From assembly GCA_020723225.1 (NCBI GenBank), contig DYJG01000078.1, positions 1-8,782 of the forward strand: a stretch of 8,782 nt of DNA, read 5' to 3'. Shown in pieces: positions 6,543 through 8,782 of the stretch. Source of the DNA: Desulfobacca acetoxidans. GTDB lineage: Bacteria > Desulfobacterota > Desulfobaccia > Desulfobaccales > 0-14-0-80-60-11. Under the pieces are notes generated by a model. That model was given only the letters and a program-made list of their open reading frames with translations. It did no database searches and was not told the origin of the DNA. Position 1 is the stretch's first letter, and each line of letters starts with the position of its first letter. The position numbers were made by a program, and so were the translations under genes.

Positions 6543-6560
6543 AATTTTTAAAGGCCCATC

Positions 6561-6589
6561 TTGACAAAGATTAACATGTGTTACATATT
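6561..6589 (+). promoter_or_regulatory. Candidate sigma-70 promoter for chrB
   Basis: A perfect TTGACA -35 box (6561-6566) is followed after 17 bases by CATATT (6584-6589, four of six matches to TATAAT). Transcription would start about seven bases later, at or beside the chrB ATG at 6596. That would leave little or no leader, matching the absence of a ribosome-binding site. Confidence 0.5.
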
Positions 6590-6592
6590 TAA
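6571..6592. promoter_or_regulatory. Imperfect dyad overlapping the chrB promoter, possible operator
   Basis: TTAACATGT (6571-6579) and ACATATTTAA (6583-6592) form an inverted repeat with one bulge around GTT. It covers the promoter spacer and -10 region, where a repressor would block transcription. ChrB-type proteins have been described as chromate-responsive regulators in some bacteria, so self-regulation is possible but speculative. Confidence 0.3.
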
Positions 6593-6595
6593 CTC

Positions 6596-7579
6596 ATGTC
6601 ACAGAATATATTTAATTGGCTCCTCTTCTTTTATACCGTTCCGGCCAAACCGGGGAACCTGCGGATGAAGGTGTGGAGAAGGCTGCTCAAGATGGGAGCC
6701 GCCTCCCTGAAAGGTTCGGTCTATATCCTGCCCTTTTCCGAGGACCATCAGGAAGCCCTGCACTGGCTCACGGGAGAGGTCTCCAGCCTGGGTGGGGAGG
6801 CCGCGTTCGCTAAAGTGGAGCGGATCGAAACCATGGGTGATGAGGAGATAGTGGCTCTGTTCCAGGCGCAGCGGGAGAATGACTACGTCCCCATCGCCGC
6901 GGCTCTGGAAGCTCTGGAGGTCCAATTGAGCTCCCTGGAGCAACAGCCGGACATAAAGGGACTGGAGCGGGTTAAAGGGGCCTTTCAAAAGCTGCATAAA
7001 GACTTCCGGGCCGTACAGGGCCTCGATTTTTTCCATTGTCCCCCGGGAGCCGTCCTGCAGAAACGGCTGGAGAGCTTTGAGGAGAGGTTCACGAAGCTCG
7101 CCGCCCAGCCCCGGGAAAAAAGGGCGAAACCGGCAGGTCCCCGGAGCAAGGAAGACTACCAGGGCAAGGTCTGGGTAACCCGCCGGCGCCCCTTTGTGGA
7201 CCGCATGGCCTCGGCCTGGCTCATCCGCCGTTTCATCGATCCCCAGGCCCGGTTCGAGTTTCTGGAGTCGGACCGGATGGCTGCCGCGGTTCCCGGCGGC
7301 GTTTCGTTTGACGTGCCGGACGGTGATTTTACCCATGAACAGGATCGCTGCACCTTCGAGGTGCTGCTGGAGGCCTTCGGCCTGCGGGGGAAAGCCCTCC
7401 GGAAGATTGCCGAAGTGGTCCACGATCTGGACCTCAAAGACGGCAAGTTTGCCAATCCCCTGGCCAGCGGCGTGGAAAGCATCCTTTTGGGCATCCGCAA
7501 AACGGCCCAAAACGACGACGCTGCCCTGGAGGAAGGTATTGCAGTTTTCGCACGGCTTTATGCCGCGTTATCTAAATAA
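6596..7579 (+). CDS. chrB: Chromate resistance protein ChrB (N- and C-terminal domains)
   Basis: This 327-residue protein has both ChrB domains. The N-terminal domain (about 8-95) carries the family's WLLFFYTVPAKPGNLR opening and VWRRLLKMGAASLKGSVYIL. A Lys/Glu-rich helical linker (about 100-185) includes FFHCPPGAVL (145-154). The C-terminal domain (about 190-325) has VWVTRRRPFVDRMASAWLIR (192-211), FTHEQDRCTFE (245-255) and VVHDLDLKDGKF (274-285). His247, Glu248, Cys252, His276 and Asp277 are conserved-looking and could bind metal or oxyanion. ChrB is linked to chromate resistance, often beside the ChrA efflux pump, and acts as a regulator in some species. No chrA is visible here. ATG 6596 is chosen because the next ATG (6665) would cut into the conserved first helix; no Shine-Dalgarno site is present. 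It is followed 23 bases later by a DUF2148 gene. Confidence 0.85.
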   Translation: MSQNIFNWLLFFYTVPAKPGNLRMKVWRRLLKMGAASLKGSVYILPFSEDHQEALHWLTGEVSSLGGEAAFAKVERIETMGDEEIVALFQAQRENDYVPIAAALEALEVQLSSLEQQPDIKGLERVKGAFQKLHKDFRAVQGLDFFHCPPGAVLQKRLESFEERFTKLAAQPREKRAKPAGPRSKEDYQGKVWVTRRRPFVDRMASAWLIRRFIDPQARFEFLESDRMAAAVPGGVSFDVPDGDFTHEQDRCTFEVLLEAFGLRGKALRKIAEVVHDLDLKDGKFANPLASGVESILLGIRKTAQNDDAALEEGIAVFARLYAALSK

Positions 7580-7602
7580 TCGACTCAACAAGGAGACACT
7601 CC

Positions 7603-8157
7603 ATGAAAGACGTATCCATCATAGTGGCGCAGCTCATGGCCGCTTCCGCCCGCACGGCCCCTAAGGCCGGAGGCAAGGATTTTCTGGAGATCGTGGTGAT
7701 CCAGGCGGATGAAGACCTGAAAAAAATCGCCCAGGCCATGAAAGACTATGCGCCCCGGAGCACCAACGAGGCTTATTGGCTCAGGGACGCGGCTAATATC
7801 GAAAATTCCCAGGCCCTGGTCCTCATCGGTTTGAATAAATCGGCCCCCGCGGGTTACGACTGCGGCGGCTGCGGCTACCCCACCTGCCAGGAGTTCGCCA
7901 AAAACCGGGAAGTGCGGGAAAAGGAAATGGGCTACACCGGCCCCCACTGCATCATGCGCATGATGGACATCGGCGTGGCCCTGTCTTCAGCGGCCAAGAC
8001 CGCATCTCTTCACAACGTGGACAACCGGGTGCAGCAGCGGGTGGGGGCCGCGGCCCGGGCTTTGGGCTATATTCAGGCGGAAGTGGCCATGGGCATCCCG
8101 GTGAGCATCAGCGGCAAGAGCATCTTCTTTGACCGGCCCACCGCGGCCAAACATTGA
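7603..8157 (+). CDS. DUF2148 ferredoxin-domain protein
   Basis: This 184-residue soluble protein matches what I know of DUF2148, described as an uncharacterised protein with a ferredoxin domain and common in anaerobes. The motif Cys87-x2-Cys90-x4-Cys95, in DCGGCGYPTC, followed by Cys116 in GPHC, is expected to hold one Fe4S4 cluster. The flanking halves look like a nitroreductase-like or alpha/beta fold, though I cannot assign it firmly. A strong AGGAG site (7591-7595) lies seven bases before ATG 7603. The gene is 23 bases from chrB and probably co-transcribed, which hints at a redox task linked to ChrB. A short structured repeat block begins seven bases after its stop. The function is unknown; the Fe-S prediction is firm. 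Confidence 0.85.
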   Translation: MKDVSIIVAQLMAASARTAPKAGGKDFLEIVVIQADEDLKKIAQAMKDYAPRSTNEAYWLRDAANIENSQALVLIGLNKSAPAGYDCGGCGYPTCQEFAKNREVREKEMGYTGPHCIMRMMDIGVALSSAAKTASLHNVDNRVQQRVGAAARALGYIQAEVAMGIPVSISGKSIFFDRPTAAKH

Positions 8158-8163
8158 CAAAGC

Positions 8164-8235
8164 CTGGGGGAGGGGGGTGCCCACGGGCTGGAAGCCCGTG
8201 CTACCGGGGCCGCAGGCCATTACCCCCTCCCCCAG
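8164..8235. repeat. G/C-run inverted repeat, outer arms of an intergenic repeat element
   Basis: CTGGGGGAGGGGGGT (8164-8178) pairs with ACCCCCTCCCCCAG (8222-8235), differing by one base. The arms enclose a second perfect hairpin. Elements of this look are scattered between genes in some GC-rich anaerobes. Following a stop codon by seven bases, it could also act as a terminator or a 3' RNA stabiliser. Confidence 0.7.
8182..8200. repeat. Inner hairpin of the intergenic repeat, REP-like
   Basis: CACGGGCT (8182-8189), loop GGA and AGCCCGTG (8193-8200) make a perfect 8-bp stem, followed by CTACC. A GGCTGGAAGCC-type hairpin of this kind is familiar to me as an interspersed motif in many bacterial genomes; the copy number in this genome cannot be seen here. 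Confidence 0.7.
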
Positions 8236-8247
8236 ACCCCCTCCCCC
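8222..8247. repeat. Tandem 12-bp C-run repeat, G-quadruplex-capable on the - strand
   Basis: The 12-base unit ACCCCCTCCCCC occurs at 8222-8233 and again at 8236-8247, separated by AG. The - strand therefore has four runs of five G with loops of one, three and one base, a textbook G-quadruplex pattern. The left copy is also the right arm of the inverted repeat. Confidence 0.75.
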
Positions 8248-8267
8248 AATCCCTTTAGTTTATTAAT

Positions 8268-8298
8268 GGGAGGGGAAAGGGGGCCTAGGGGGGTGGGG
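8268..8298 (+). repeat. G-run tract on the + strand, G-quadruplex-capable
   Basis: Five G runs (lengths 3, 4, 5, 6 and 4) are separated by A, AAA, CCTA and T. This tract mirrors the C-run block some 20 bases to its left, so both strands of the spacer carry G-quadruplex potential. It precedes the MFS gene start by about 50 bases. Confidence 0.65.
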
Positions 8299-8311
8299 AT
8301 TTTGGTCCCCA
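8294..8311 (+). terminator. Perfect hairpin at the right end of the repeat block
   Basis: TGGGGA (8294-8299) and TCCCCA (8306-8311) form a 6-bp perfect stem with loop TTTTGG. No U-tract follows, so it is either part of the repeat element or a weak terminator; its left arm overlaps the last G run. Confidence 0.3.
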
Positions 8312-8348
8312 AGTCCTTCTCTTAAGAAAAATATACGTTGCGAGAATA

Positions 8349-8782
8349 ATGAATATGGCGATTTTGAATCAATATAATTCCCTGTGCGCCGTGGGTTTCC
8401 TGGCCCGGTTCTCCTATGCCCTGGCCCGGACCCCGGTGCTTCCCTTGTTCGCTCTTTACTTAGGGGCCGGGCCTGAGGCCATCGGCTTCATTGTAGGCAT
8501 CTCCACGGTCACCGGCATCTTTTTCAAGTTGCCCGCAGGCGCCTTGTCCGACATCATCGGCCGTAAGAAGACGTTGCTGGCGGGATTGGTGGTCTTCGCG
8601 GCCATGCCCTTCACTTACCTTCTGGTGACTAATTATCAGCTTCTCCTCCTGATCCGCTTCCTCCACGGCTTCGCCACCGCCATTTACGGGCCGGTGGCCA
8701 TGGCGGTGGTGATGGACGCGGCAGGGGGCAGAAAAGGGGAGATGCTCTCCTGGTTTTCCTCGGTGACCATCATCGGCAACCT
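8349..8782 (+). CDS. Major facilitator superfamily transporter (3' partial)
   Basis: The frame is open from ATG 8349 to the window edge, giving 144 codons of an MFS permease. The first membrane helix spans about residues 12-36. The cytoplasmic loop carries the MFS motif A as GALSDIIGRKK (64-74), with Asp68, Gly71 and Arg72. Further helices follow near 45-63, 75-93 and 97-125. MFS proteins are usually about 400 residues, so roughly two thirds is missing to the right. The N-terminal layout resembles drug or multi-substrate efflux members, but the substrate cannot be named. A second ATG at 8355 is an alternative start; neither has a strong Shine-Dalgarno site. It is separated from the DUF2148 gene by the structured repeat block, so it is likely a separate unit. 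Confidence 0.85.
   Translation, partial: MNMAILNQYNSLCAVGFLARFSYALARTPVLPLFALYLGAGPEAIGFIVGISTVTGIFFKLPAGALSDIIGRKKTLLAGLVVFAAMPFTYLLVTNYQLLLLIRFLHGFATAIYGPVAMAVVMDAAGGRKGEMLSWFSSVTIIGN

Noticed and set aside
6599..7510. Long antisense ORF opposite chrB
   Set aside because: It mirrors chrB in a high-GC gene; the forward frame matches both ChrB domains, so the antisense frame is a shadow.

Overview
The window is a gene-dense, GC-rich stretch in which every convincing gene lies on the + strand. The mix suggests an anaerobic, Gram-negative respiring bacterium: a membrane anchor plus chaperone of a molybdoenzyme complex, a zinc-import locus with an outer-membrane barrel, and a DUF2148 ferredoxin-domain protein. 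A sulfate-reducer-like Desulfobacterota lineage is my best guess. This is inference from gene content and from the G-rich intergenic repeat; no rRNA or other marker gene is present to test it.

Region 1 (1-1316) is the 3' end of a molybdoenzyme operon. It holds a 5'-truncated NrfD/PsrC-family membrane subunit, overlapped by one base (TGATG) by a TorD/DmsD-type chaperone gene. The catalytic and Fe-S subunits would lie off the left edge. A stacked hairpin at 1330-1366 probably closes this unit.

Region 2 (about 1456-6350) is a metal-uptake locus, most likely for zinc. A 6-1-6 palindrome (1456-1468) with Fur/Zur-like layout comes first, then a leader hairpin. The genes follow in order: a small His/Cys-rich DUF2946-like protein, a 535-residue outer-membrane beta-barrel with an N-terminal coiled coil, then znuA, znuC and znuB. 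The last three overlap or nearly abut. The proposed path is outer-membrane passage through the barrel, periplasmic capture by ZnuA (three candidate His ligands), and import by ZnuB driven by the ZnuC ATPase. The DUF2946-like protein may handle metal at the membrane.

Region 3 (6351-8157) starts with an AT-richer spacer. This holds a possible 52-codon antisense reading frame and a strong -35 box placed so that transcription of chrB would begin at or next to its ATG. A full-length two-domain ChrB follows with no ChrA beside it, then a DUF2148 ferredoxin-domain protein with a four-Cys cluster motif.

Region 4 (8158-8782) has a highly structured G/C-run repeat block (about 8164-8311) with nested inverted repeats and G-quadruplex-capable runs on both strands. 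After it comes the 5' end of a major facilitator superfamily transporter that runs off the right edge.

I saw no tRNA, rRNA, CRISPR array, insertion sequence or phage gene.
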